Source: an uncultured Muribaculaceae bacterium
Lineage (GTDB): Bacteria > Bacteroidota > Bacteroidia > Bacteroidales > Muribaculaceae
Direction of reading: 5' to 3'
DNA: 22,134 nt
Assembly (NCBI GenBank): GCA_910583795.1
Contig: CAJTZQ010000063.1
Coordinates: 1-22,134 of the forward strand
Shown: positions 1-6,416 of the stretch, one piece after another
Position numbering within the stretch: position 1 is the stretch's first letter
Layout: every line of letters begins with the position of its first letter
Translations under genes and position numbers: made by a program
The notes under the pieces: model-generated
The model's input: the letters and a program-made list of their open reading frames with translations, nothing else
Databases searched by the model: none
Told to the model about the DNA's origin: nothing

Positions 1-328
1 AAAGCACATCTCCCCTTCCATCTTCATGAAGAAGGTTCCCTTCGCTATCAGTCTTGACTTCAAAAATCACTCCGTCATATCTCCATTTATCAAGAGAATC
101 AACCGGTGCTGACCATACCACAAGATCCGTACCGCAATACATGTTTTTCAACATGTCATGAGATCCGTAGATATACACTCTTTTCTTTCCCGGGTTATCC
201 GGATCTTCAAATATATAAGGTTCTCCATCCGGAATATGTTCCCAAAGAGGAAGGTACGGATTAACTGCATTTATCCCTGAAAAACACAGCAGCCCTAAGG
301 CTGCTGTGAGTAGATATCTATATTTCAT
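1..328 (-). CDS. Glycoside hydrolase family 43-type protein, N-terminal part (runs off the window)
   Basis: Reading from the ATG at 328-326 gives about 109 codons with no stop before the window edge. The protein begins with a Sec signal peptide (MKYRYLLTAALGLLCFSG, cleavage near INA), so it is exported or periplasmic. Mature sequence follows with NPYLPLWEHIPDGEPY, then RVYIYGSHD and DLVVWSAPVD. These match the first blade of Bacteroidales family-43 beta-propeller enzymes, which remove arabinose or xylose from plant polysaccharides. The aspartate in the GSHD region is a plausible candidate for the catalytic base, but the acid and pKa-modulating residues lie outside the window. The start is only 11 nt downstream of the ald stop, so the two may share a transcript. 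Substrate cannot be judged from the fragment. Confidence 0.8.
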   Translation of the reverse strand, partial: MKYRYLLTAALGLLCFSGINAVNPYLPLWEHIPDGEPYIFEDPDNPGKKRVYIYGSHDMLKNMYCGTDLVVWSAPVDSLDKWRYDGVIFEVKTDSEGNLLHEDGRGDVL

Positions 329-339
329 TATATTTCTGA

Positions 340-1446
340 TTACAACTCGAGTGGAGTGTAAGCCATATCAAAAGCTTCGGCAACCGCTTTATAGACAATC
401 TTACCATCAACCACATTGACTCCTTCGGCAAGACCCGGATCTCTCTTACATGCCTCTTTCCAGCCAAGATCTGCAAGACGGAGTGCATACGGAAGTGTTG
501 CATTTGTCAATGCCATTGTTGATGTATAAGGAACTGCTCCCGGAATATTTGCCACTGCATATTGGATCACCCCGTCTACCTCATAAGTCGGTTCAGAATG
601 AGTGGTTGGGTGTGTTGTCTCAAAACAACCTCCCTGATCAACGGCAACATCAACCATAACCGAACCTTTTTTCAGAAGCTTGACCATATCCTTTGTAACA
701 AGATGAGGAGCTTTGGCACCGGGTACAAGCACTGATCCGATCACAAGATCCGTATCCGGCAACTCGAGTTCTATATTATGACGAGAAGAGAAGAGTGTCT
801 TTACATTCTTAGGCATCACTTCTGCACAATGACGAAGAGTGTTGAGATTGATATCTGCAATTGTCACATCAGCACCAAGACCTGCCGCCATCAAAGCTGC
901 ATTTCTTCCTACTACACCTGCTCCAAGAACAAGAACTTTTGCAGGTTTTACTCCGGGAACACCTCCCAAAAGCACACCTCTGCCACCTTGCGGTTTTTCA
1001 AGGAAACGGGCTCCTTCCTGTATCGACATTCGCCCGGCAACCTCGCTCATCGGCACCAATAATGGCAACCTGTGATCTCGGTCGGTGACTGTCTCGTATG
1101 CTATGCATACCGCTCCGCTTTCGAGCATGGCTTCCGTAAGCTCAAGTTCGCACGCAAAATGAAAATACGTAAAAATCACCTGATCTTTCCTTATGAGTTT
1201 ATATTCAGGCTTGATAGGCTCCTTTACTTTGATTATCATGTCAGCCTCAGCATAAACATCTTCTATAGTAGGAAGAATCTCCGCTCCGGCAGCCTTATAC
1301 TCTTCATCAGGGAAACCACTTCCCTCACCAGCTGTGTGCTGAACATAAACTTCATGACCATGTCTAACGAGTTCTTTTACCCCTGCCGGTGTTGCGCCTA
1401 CACGGTTCTCATTGTTCTTGATCTCTTTTGGGATTCCGATTTTCAT
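340..1446 (-). CDS. ald: Alanine dehydrogenase
   Basis: The enzyme reversibly deaminates L-alanine to pyruvate and ammonia with NAD+, linking alanine catabolism or nitrogen assimilation to central carbon. The 368-residue length is normal for Ald. The N-terminus MKIGIPKEIKNNENRVG is the family signature. K75 in the KVKEP motif and H96 in FTYFHFA occupy the positions of the known catalytic lysine and histidine. The Rossmann NAD-binding loop is GAGVVG at about 175-180, followed by an acidic ADIN that suits NAD rather than NADP. The C-terminal NATLPYALRLADLGW is also typical. It is transcribed away from alaX, behind a candidate promoter near 1534. No truncation or missing key residue is seen. Confidence 0.97.
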   Translation of the reverse strand: MKIGIPKEIKNNENRVGATPAGVKELVRHGHEVYVQHTAGEGSGFPDEEYKAAGAEILPTIEDVYAEADMIIKVKEPIKPEYKLIRKDQVIFTYFHFACELELTEAMLESGAVCIAYETVTDRDHRLPLLVPMSEVAGRMSIQEGARFLEKPQGGRGVLLGGVPGVKPAKVLVLGAGVVGRNAALMAAGLGADVTIADINLNTLRHCAEVMPKNVKTLFSSRHNIELELPDTDLVIGSVLVPGAKAPHLVTKDMVKLLKKGSVMVDVAVDQGGCFETTHPTTHSEPTYEVDGVIQYAVANIPGAVPYTSTMALTNATLPYALRLADLGWKEACKRDPGLAEGVNVVDGKIVYKAVAEAFDMAYTPLEL

Positions 1447-1533
1447 AATATAGACTGATTTAATGGTTAGGGAATCTTATGTGCTCATCCTCTTTTTCGA
1501 TACATCTCAAGAAGACACACATGTTTCATCGCC

Positions 1534-1541
1534 CAAATATA
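1534..1541 (-). promoter_or_regulatory. Candidate Bacteroidetes promoter (-7 box) for ald
   Basis: On the minus strand this is TATATTTG, a match to TAnnTTTG. It would give a leader of about 80 nt before the ald start at 1446. No clear -33 TTTG is seen at the expected spacing. Confidence 0.45.
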
Positions 1542-1628
1542 CTATAAATATTTGAGTTTTATTCCCATTTTGTATATGTTATAAAACATCGGTTTCAAAC
1601 ATATTTTTTAAGCACAATTTCCGGGTTA

Positions 1629-2096
1629 CTATTGGACTGATAATTTGAAGACAATGCGCTGCACGCCATCTTGCCAACGTGTGCTTGATATACGAAACTC
1701 ACCAATCTCTGAAGTAGACTTTACATGCGAACCTGCACATAGACACTGATCATAGTCCCCGACATGCACAACTCTCACCGTTTCAGAAGCTCCTTCGGGA
1801 AGACGGCTCATATCAAACCTGTTTTTCGCTTCCTCTTGCGTGATATATTCTTCTGTAACAGCAACATCTTCCTTCACTATATTGTTAATATAGTTCTCCA
1901 AATCCTTAATCTCTTCATTTGTCAATGCTTTCGGCAAATAATAATCAAGTTTTGATTTCTTGCGTTCCACATGTGCGCTAAATGCCCTTCCACAACTGAA
2001 CCTTCGCGCCATTTCGCCGTTAAGCAAATGTTCTGCTGTATGCATTGGCGGGAACTCCTGTTTGTTATGTTCGTTTAATTGGTCTTTTTCTTCCAT
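1629..2096 (-). CDS. AlaX-type alanyl-tRNA editing protein (stand-alone SAD domain)
   Basis: This is a small trans-editing hydrolase that removes wrongly attached amino acids from tRNA; in the AlaX family, usually Ser or Gly from tRNA-Ala. The protein is about 155 residues and consists essentially of the second additional domain shared by AlaRS and ThrRS. The zinc ligands are visible: HTAEH near residues 19-23 and CAGSH near 119-123, the HxxxH + CxxxH pattern. EFRISSTRWQDGVQRIVF near the C-terminus is the conserved strand and helix of the domain. No aminoacylation domain is present. It lies upstream of ald on the same strand, but a gap of about 180 nt and a separate promoter suggest independent transcription. 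The exact tRNA specificity cannot be read from the sequence. Confidence 0.85.
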   Translation of the reverse strand: MEEKDQLNEHNKQEFPPMHTAEHLLNGEMARRFSCGRAFSAHVERKKSKLDYYLPKALTNEEIKDLENYINNIVKEDVAVTEEYITQEEAKNRFDMSRLPEGASETVRVVHVGDYDQCLCAGSHVKSTSEIGEFRISSTRWQDGVQRIVFKLSVQ

Positions 2097-2118
2097 TCTC
2101 TATTTTTCTTTGTTTTTA

Positions 2119-2126
2119 CAAATTTA
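2119..2126 (-). promoter_or_regulatory. Candidate promoter (-7 box) for the alaX-type gene
   Basis: The minus strand reads TAAATTTG, an exact TAnnTTTG match, 22 nt before the start codon at 2096. A TTG on the minus strand at 2150-2152 is slightly too far for an ideal -33 element. Confidence 0.5.
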
Positions 2127-2205
2127 ATAGTTCTATATTAATTAATGAACAATTCAAAATTATGTTTTATAACATAATTTTATAGCATATATTGAAAACT
2201 TTTAC

Positions 2206-2213
2206 TAACTTTG
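2206..2213 (+). promoter_or_regulatory. Promoter (-7 box) of a small isolated transcription unit
   Basis: TAACTTTG followed by C is a textbook Bacteroidetes -7 box. Transcription would start near 2219 and run into the terminator at 2452-2480, giving an RNA of about 260 nt. GTTTTTAGGTT occurs twice within it, at 2218-2228 and 2276-2286. Confidence 0.6.
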
Positions 2214-2321
2214 CAGCGTTTTTAGGTTATATCAGTAAAAATAACACACTCAAAGACTCAAGAGAGAGTCAATATAGTTTTTAGGTTTCATTAAAATTAC
2301 TCTTTTAAAAATTACACTATT

Positions 2322-2420
2322 ATGAGTAAATTTGTCAAAAAAGCAGCGGACGTATTCCGCACAGTCAATCATTGTCTTGCAAGTGCAGAAGTTTACCTTT
2401 ATGTATCTTCTCACAAATAA
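2322..2420 (+). CDS. Small ORF, 32 residues, basic amphipathic peptide, unknown function
   Basis: ATG at 2322 and TAA at 2418-2420 encode 32 residues starting MSKFVKKAADVFRTVNHC and ending YLYVSSHK. It is the only convincing ORF in the unit bounded by the promoter at 2206 and the terminator at 2452. The first half is lysine/arginine-rich with regularly spaced hydrophobic residues (F4, V5, A8, V11, F12, V15), consistent with an amphipathic helix. The second half is more hydrophobic. I do not recognise the family. It could be a membrane-associated small protein, a type I toxin-like peptide, or an accidental ORF in a small RNA. The case for coding rests on its central placement and A-rich upstream context, not on similarity. 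Confidence 0.4.
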   Translation: MSKFVKKAADVFRTVNHCLASAEVYLYVSSHK

Positions 2421-2451
2421 GACAGAATTAAAAAAAGTCAAACTATTTGAT

Positions 2452-2480
2452 GCGTTCCTTATCACTAAGGAGCGTTTTTT
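2452..2480 (+). terminator. Rho-independent terminator of the small transcription unit
   Basis: CGTTCCTTA (2453-2461) pairs with TAAGGAGCG (2466-2474) with one G-T wobble and a four-base loop, followed directly by six T residues and more T-rich sequence. Confidence 0.85.
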
Positions 2481-2616
2481 ATTTTATCCCGGTATAAAAG
2501 TTTTGACACTCTTCTAAATTTGCCAAAAATGCCATTAATATTGCTGATTTAAGAAACCTATATAATTTTTATTAACATTATTAACAATTCGAGATCATAA
2601 TTGAAAATCTTTTTCG

Positions 2617-2624
2617 TAATTTTG
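2617..2624 (+). promoter_or_regulatory. Promoter (-7 box) for the mltF-like gene
   Basis: TAATTTTG followed by C matches TAnnTTTG exactly. Only 10 nt separate it from the ATG at 2635, so the transcript would begin within about 3-7 nt of the start codon. Confidence 0.6.
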
Positions 2625-2634
2625 CGTAAATCTT

Positions 2635-4026
2635 ATGAGAAATTCATTTCTACATATATCAGCACTCGGATTATTGCTCTTTTCCGTTTCGTGTGGCGGG
2701 AAAAATCATAATTCTTCAACCAACGCGGAAGATGCCCCTCCTGACACCCTTCACGTTGCCACACTCTATGGACCCACATCGTATTTCAACTATAGAGGAC
2801 AGGAAATGGGATTTGACTATGAAAATGTCAAGCGTTTCGCAAATGATGAAAACCTTGTGCTTGACCTCAAAGTGGCTCCCACACTCCAATCCTTACTCAA
2901 TATGATCGAGAATGGAGATATTGATCTTGCTGCTTATCCCATACCTGTCATTGAAGAATACAAGAATCTTGCAAAGCATTGTGGATATAAGGAAGTGACA
3001 TGGCAAGTCCTTGTCCAGCCTGACGGAAAAGACAAGATATCTGATGTCACACAACTTGTCGGCAAGACTATATATGTGGAACAAGACTCTAAATATCATT
3101 ATCGCCTGAACAACCTTAATCAGGAACTGGGAGGAGGAATCAATATAGTTCCTATCAATAAGGATTCCCTGATCACCGAAGACCTTATCAGAATGGTCGA
3201 TCTCGGAGAGATTCCCCTGACCGTTGTCGACTCTGATATAGCAGAGCTAAACAAGTCTTACTATCCGAGACTCGACATAGATATGAAAATCAGTCTTGAT
3301 CAATATTCTTCATGGGCGGTTAGGAACGATCTCGATTCTCTTGCTTCGCGTATCGATACGTGGGAAAAACGTAGAGACAATTCTGATATGATGAAAGAAA
3401 TCTACAAAAAATATTTCGAGATAAGCAAGAATCCGACCCCCTATGAAGACCCTGTAAAATCTCTGGGACTAAATATAAAAAAGGGAGGGAAAATATCAGT
3501 CTATGATGATTCGTTCAAACGGCATGCCCATGTTTCCGGATATGACTGGAGATTGCTTGCCGCAATAGGATTCAACGAATCGAGATTTAACAACGACATT
3601 ATTTCATGGGCGGGTGCTCAAGGTTTAATGCAGCTTATGCCTGTCACTGCTCAAGCAATGGGGATTGATCCCTCCGACTTATCCAACCCTGACAGAAATA
3701 TTCTGGCAGCGGCTAAACTGCTCAAAAAACTTGATTCCTCATTAGTCGACAAAGTGCCTGACAAGGATGAAAGATTAATGTTCGTGATTGCTGCATACAA
3801 CTGCGGGCTCGGACATATTTTCGATTCTATTGCTCTTGCTGATAAATTTGGACTTGACAGCACAAAATGGCTCGGCAATGTAAGCGAGGCAGCTTTGATG
3901 AAATCAAGACCTCAATATTATAATGATCCGGTTGTCAAAAACGGATACTTCAGAGGAAGAGAGACAACTGAATTCGTTGATAAGGTTATGAGTGTCTATA
4001 ATTATTTCGTCAGCCGTAGCAAATGA
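2635..4026 (+). CDS. MltF-like membrane-bound lytic transglycosylase (lipoprotein)
   Basis: Periplasmic peptidoglycan lyase that cleaves MurNAc-GlcNAc bonds to give 1,6-anhydroMurNAc ends; MltF proteins also carry a regulatory solute-binding domain. The 463 residues show both parts. A lipoprotein signal peptide ends at C20 (LLLFSVSC). A periplasmic binding protein family-3 domain spans about 38-265, starting TLHVATLYGPTSYF. The SLT lyase domain spans about 300-450. In the lyase, GFNESRF carries the catalytic glutamate E315, AQGLMQLMP is at 328-336, and AYNCG is at 387-391, all standard family-1 motifs. The start is fixed by the signal peptide; there is no other usable Met before it. The DUF3332 gene follows after 53 nt without an obvious promoter. 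The gene name mltF fits the architecture, though orthology is not proven. Confidence 0.9.
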   Translation: MRNSFLHISALGLLLFSVSCGGKNHNSSTNAEDAPPDTLHVATLYGPTSYFNYRGQEMGFDYENVKRFANDENLVLDLKVAPTLQSLLNMIENGDIDLAAYPIPVIEEYKNLAKHCGYKEVTWQVLVQPDGKDKISDVTQLVGKTIYVEQDSKYHYRLNNLNQELGGGINIVPINKDSLITEDLIRMVDLGEIPLTVVDSDIAELNKSYYPRLDIDMKISLDQYSSWAVRNDLDSLASRIDTWEKRRDNSDMMKEIYKKYFEISKNPTPYEDPVKSLGLNIKKGGKISVYDDSFKRHAHVSGYDWRLLAAIGFNESRFNNDIISWAGAQGLMQLMPVTAQAMGIDPSDLSNPDRNILAAAKLLKKLDSSLVDKVPDKDERLMFVIAAYNCGLGHIFDSIALADKFGLDSTKWLGNVSEAALMKSRPQYYNDPVVKNGYFRGRETTEFVDKVMSVYNYFVSRSK

Positions 4027-4079
4027 ACCCTTCATATATTAAAAATGTTTAACAGATAATTCAACTATATACTATATCT

Positions 4080-4625
4080 ATGAAAAAAAACTACATCTCT
4101 GTCGGTGCGATACTTTTGGTCGCAGCTACGCTACCATTGCAATCATGCATAGGCAGCTTCTCTCTCACCAATAAAGTATTGAGCTGGAATAACCAGGTGG
4201 GATCTAAATTTGTAAATGAACTTGTGTTCTTTGCATTTTGGATTCTTCCAGTTTATGAGGTTACTTCTGTAGCAGATTTATTGATCCTTAATTCAATTGA
4301 ATTCTGGAGCGGTAATAATCCGGTGCAGGCATCCACAAAAGTGATTGATACAGACCAAGGGAAATACTACATAGCATGTGACGGGAAAGGCTATGACATC
4401 ACCGCCCCAAATGGCGATGTAGTGCGTCTCTTGTTTGAAGAAGATACTCAGACATGGTCTGTAGGAGTCAATGACGAGGAGGCACTCCCATTCATGACCA
4501 TGATTGATGACAGCCACGTGAAAATGATTACTCCTGAAGGAGATTTCCGTATGGTCGAGTTGTCAGAACAAGGCGTTTTAGCTTATTCAACTGAAACAGG
4601 AGCTAACAAAATACAAATGCTCTGA
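4080..4625 (+). CDS. DUF3332 family putative lipoprotein
   Basis: The 181-residue protein has a lipoprotein signal ending at C23 (VAATLPLQSC). A conserved block follows, with FSLTNKVLSWNNQVG and a hydrophobic stretch VNELVFFAFWILPVYEVT, then LLILNSIEFWSGNNP. This is the recognisable pattern of DUF3332, a family without known function common in Bacteroidetes. The C-terminal half (about 85-181) looks like a small beta domain with repeated strand and turn patterns. The hydrophobic segment near residues 45-75 may insert in the membrane. It lies 53 nt after the mltF-like gene and may be cotranscribed. An envelope role is likely from the signal peptide; nothing more specific can be inferred. Confidence 0.8.
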   Translation: MKKNYISVGAILLVAATLPLQSCIGSFSLTNKVLSWNNQVGSKFVNELVFFAFWILPVYEVTSVADLLILNSIEFWSGNNPVQASTKVIDTDQGKYYIACDGKGYDITAPNGDVVRLLFEEDTQTWSVGVNDEEALPFMTMIDDSHVKMITPEGDFRMVELSEQGVLAYSTETGANKIQML

Positions 4626-4668
4626 ACAGAAAAAAGGCTATCATCTTAGCAATATCAATGATATAAAA

Positions 4669-4760
4669 ACGTTGATTAAATGTGTCTATCACTGATTTAT
4701 TTAGACTTATACGCCTGATCGGACGTATATAGGTCTGAATAATTAGATACAAATCAACGT
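4669..4760. repeat. Nested inverted repeats (possible structured RNA or 3'-UTR element)
   Basis: An outer pair, ACGTTGATT (4669-4677) and AATCAACGT (4752-4760), encloses a long imperfect hairpin. TTATTTAGAC (4697-4706) pairs with GTCTGAATAA (4733-4742) with one G-T. TATACG (4708-4713) pairs with CGTATA (4724-4729). CC (4714-4715) pairs with GG (4721-4722). No T-run follows, so it is not a standard terminator. It lies between the DUF3332 gene and the YtxH cassette; the rest of 4626-4820 holds no credible gene. Confidence 0.55.
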
Positions 4761-4827
4761 CCTGAAGAAGATTATCAAAAAAATCCACAATTCAGTTAAT
4801 CATTTTTCATTTTTAATTGTTAAATAT

Positions 4828-4861
4828 TTTGAAGAGTTATAATGAACATATTCTTCTTTTG
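4828..4861 (+). promoter_or_regulatory. Candidate promoter for the YtxH/holin cassette
   Basis: TTTG at 4828-4831 is followed after 22 nt by TTCTTTTG (4854-4861), one mismatch from TAnnTTTG. A start near 4868 gives a leader of about 40 nt before the ATG at 4910. Confidence 0.4.
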
Positions 4862-4909
4862 CAGTTAAAAACAATCTGATTTAAACAATCTAAAATAAAA
4901 TACTCTAAA

Positions 4910-5113
4910 ATGAAAGCAATTCACGTAATCTGCGCTGTTATTGGCGGCGCAATCGCCGGAGCGGCAGTAGGTCTTCTCGTAGCCCCTGAAAAAGGTGACG
5001 ACACTCGTAAGAAAATCATGAAAGTTCTCAAAGAGAAAGGAATAAGTCTCAAGAAATCCAAAATGGAAGAACTTGTTGACGAAATCGAAGACCATATTGA
5101 CAACGCTCTATGA
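4910..5113 (+). CDS. YtxH-like small membrane-anchored protein (copy 1)
   Basis: The 67-residue protein has one N-terminal glycine/alanine-rich transmembrane segment (about 4-25, VICAVIGGAIAGAAVGLLVA). The family signature APEKGDDTRKKI follows, then a charged helical tail. YtxH-domain proteins are small, often stress-induced and envelope-associated, with no known enzymatic role. The next gene is a clear paralogue with the same layout, so the pair arose by tandem duplication. Position at the head of a cassette with a holin-like membrane protein recalls the enterobacterial YqjD-YqjE-YqjK order. That functional parallel is inference. Confidence 0.8.
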   Translation: MKAIHVICAVIGGAIAGAAVGLLVAPEKGDDTRKKIMKVLKEKGISLKKSKMEELVDEIEDHIDNAL

Positions 5114-5166
5114 GCAATGTATGTTCTCAAGAGAAATAAATCATTAAATCGAATAAATATTAAGAT

Positions 5167-5361
5167 ATGAAAGCTCTCAATATCCTTTATGCATTTCTTG
5201 GCGGTGCAATCGTAGGTTGTGGTGCCGCTCTCCTTCTTGCTCCCGAGAAAGGTGCTGATGTCCGTGCCAAAATTTGCTCGATCCTTAAGAGAAAAGGCAT
5301 CAAGATCAGTGATGACGAGGTCGACGCTCTCGTGGCAGAACTTGCAAATGCTGAAGAATAA
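5167..5361 (+). CDS. YtxH-like small membrane-anchored protein (copy 2)
   Basis: The 64-residue paralogue of the preceding gene starts 53 nt after its stop. The transmembrane segment (about 6-27, ILYAFLGGAIVGCGAALLL) leads directly into APEKGADVRAKI, the same signature as copy 1. The tail is shorter and more acidic (DDEVDALVAELANAEE), whereas copy 1 has a longer lysine-rich stretch. Both copies keep the GGAI glycine motif in the membrane helix, which could mediate helix packing and oligomerisation. A strong terminator follows within 25 nt. The downstream holin-like gene may therefore depend on read-through or its own promoter. Confidence 0.8.
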   Translation: MKALNILYAFLGGAIVGCGAALLLAPEKGADVRAKICSILKRKGIKISDDEVDALVAELANAEE

Positions 5362-5384
5362 TCATTCTTTTTTCATGATAAAAT

Positions 5385-5416
5385 AATGAGGGGGTGGAAT
5401 CCACTCCCTCATTTTT
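5385..5416 (+). terminator. Rho-independent terminator after the second YtxH-like gene
   Basis: The arm starting AATGAGGGGGTGG at 5385 pairs with CCACTCCCTCATT, about 12-13 bp including one G-T wobble with a tight loop, followed by TTTTT. It may be leaky, since the next gene begins 48 nt later and has no obvious promoter. Confidence 0.85.
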
Positions 5417-5464
5417 AGACAATCAAGTCAGGCTCACACTGACTCAATACTCTAACCTCTGCTT

Positions 5465-5827
5465 ATGAAAGCAAAAATCACAGACGAAATTAAAGAAATA
5501 ATATCCCAAGGAATGAATTGGGCTAAGCTTGAAGTGGAATATGTAAAGCTCACAGCCGCTGAGAAAGTCATAATCCTGATGAGCACCCTTATACTTGGAG
5601 GGATATGCATGCTGCTCCTCCTTCCTCTTCTGATTATGCTGCTATTCGCTTTAGTAGGGGTTTTCAAACTGTTTATGGCGCCCGCTTTAGCTTACTTAAG
5701 CGTCGGAGGTATTGTGGCTATTGTGATGGTTCTTGTCTTCGTGTTCAGGAAAGTGCTTATCATCACTCCTGTTGCAAGATTCATCACTCGCCTTTTCCTT
5801 GAAAAAAATCATCACTCTGAATCCTGA
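5465..5827 (+). CDS. Holin-superfamily-III-like (Holin-X/YqjE-type) membrane protein
   Basis: The 120-residue protein has an amphipathic N-terminal helix (about 1-30, with the acidic/basic pattern ITDEIKEIISQGMNWAKLEVEYVKL). Two transmembrane segments follow at about 34-60 and 68-94. The basic C-terminus is TPVARFITRLFLEK. This layout matches the Holin-X/YqjE family, which despite its name is chromosomal in most bacteria and not a lysis protein. It lies between the YtxH pair and the unknown basic gene, with 5 nt to the next start, so translation of the last two genes is probably coupled. The parallel with E. coli yqjD-yqjE-yqjK supports a shared envelope or stress function, but no direct role is known. 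Confidence 0.7.
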   Translation: MKAKITDEIKEIISQGMNWAKLEVEYVKLTAAEKVIILMSTLILGGICMLLLLPLLIMLLFALVGVFKLFMAPALAYLSVGGIVAIVMVLVFVFRKVLIITPVARFITRLFLEKNHHSES

Positions 5828-5832
5828 TTGCC

Positions 5833-6174
5833 ATGAATGAAATCCAGAAAAGCGAACAAGCCGCAAAAGACATAACCAAACCTTCTACCAAATTTAAAGG
5901 TTACACGCTGGAAGAAATCAGATATCAACGTGCATTGGTGACTCTTCAGAAAGAATTCTGTAAAACCAAAATCAATCGGAATCTCCGCGACATGCAGAAG
6001 GCAAATCCCTTCTCTTCTGCAGCTTCTGCGTCTGGTTCGATTCCGGGTAAAATTGGAATGATTGCCGGTAAACTAATGACCGGATTAAACTACCTTGACT
6101 ATGCAATGATAGGTTTCTCTCTCTTCGGGACTGCTCGTAAAGTGCTGTCATTTTTTCGTAGAAAAAAGAAGTGA
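5833..6174 (+). CDS. Unknown basic protein, last gene of the YtxH/holin cassette
   Basis: The 113-residue protein begins 5 nt after the holin-like gene. The first 60 residues are charged and helical (YTLEEIRYQRALVTLQKEF, then a lysine/arginine-rich stretch). A serine/alanine linker (FSSAASASGS) and a weakly hydrophobic C-terminal region (about 70-105, LNYLDYAMIGFSLFGTARKV) end in FFRRKKK. The positive tail after a hydrophobic segment suggests a membrane protein with a cytoplasmic C-terminus. I do not recognise a Pfam family. By position it corresponds to YqjK in the enterobacterial cassette, also small and basic, but sequence similarity cannot be claimed. Confidence 0.7.
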   Translation: MNEIQKSEQAAKDITKPSTKFKGYTLEEIRYQRALVTLQKEFCKTKINRNLRDMQKANPFSSAASASGSIPGKIGMIAGKLMTGLNYLDYAMIGFSLFGTARKVLSFFRRKKK

Positions 6175-6330
6175 ATAAACTTAAGGTCGCGTTCATTAAG
6201 CCAAGACATTTGTTAAATTATATTAATTTAACGATCTATATTAAACATTTTGCAGTTTTTCACGTCTTATAGATATAAGGTAATTGTCGCCGACATTGCC
6301 AATAAAATAATAAAACAATGCTATCGCGAC

Positions 6331-6368
6331 AAAACGGAGCCGGGGTTGAGGCCTTAGCTCCGTTTTTC
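6331..6368 (+). terminator. Strong rho-independent terminator
   Basis: AAAACGGAGC (6331-6340) pairs perfectly with GCTCCGTTTT (6357-6366), with a GC-rich loop able to pair internally (GGGG/CCTT), followed by T-rich sequence. It lies about 155 nt after the last cassette gene. The stretch 6175-6330 is AT-rich, has only a poor promoter-like motif (ACATTTTG at 6245-6252), and shows no convincing gene. Confidence 0.85.
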
Positions 6369-6383
6369 TTTTCTCTCCTCCCT

Positions 6384-6411
6384 ACCCCAAACCCTAAACC
6401 CTAAACGCCCC
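6384..6411 (+). repeat. Short heptamer repeat upstream of yaaA
   Basis: Four successive heptamers are ACCCCAA, ACCCTAA, ACCCTAA and ACGCCCC; the middle two are identical and the outer ones degenerate. The array ends 5 nt before the ATG at 6417, so it would lie in the yaaA mRNA leader. Confidence 0.7.
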
Positions 6412-6416
6412 TATCC

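Noticed and set aside
1072..1458. 128-codon plus-strand ORF opposite ald
   Set aside because: Shadow of the strongly conserved alanine dehydrogenase.
6253..6368. Independent small RNA ending at the 6331 terminator
   Set aside because: The only promoter-like motif (ACATTTTG) is poor and lacks a -33 element; operon termination is simpler.
6384..6411. Telomere-like CCCTAAA repeat
   Set aside because: Only two exact units in a gene leader; no sign of a replicon end.
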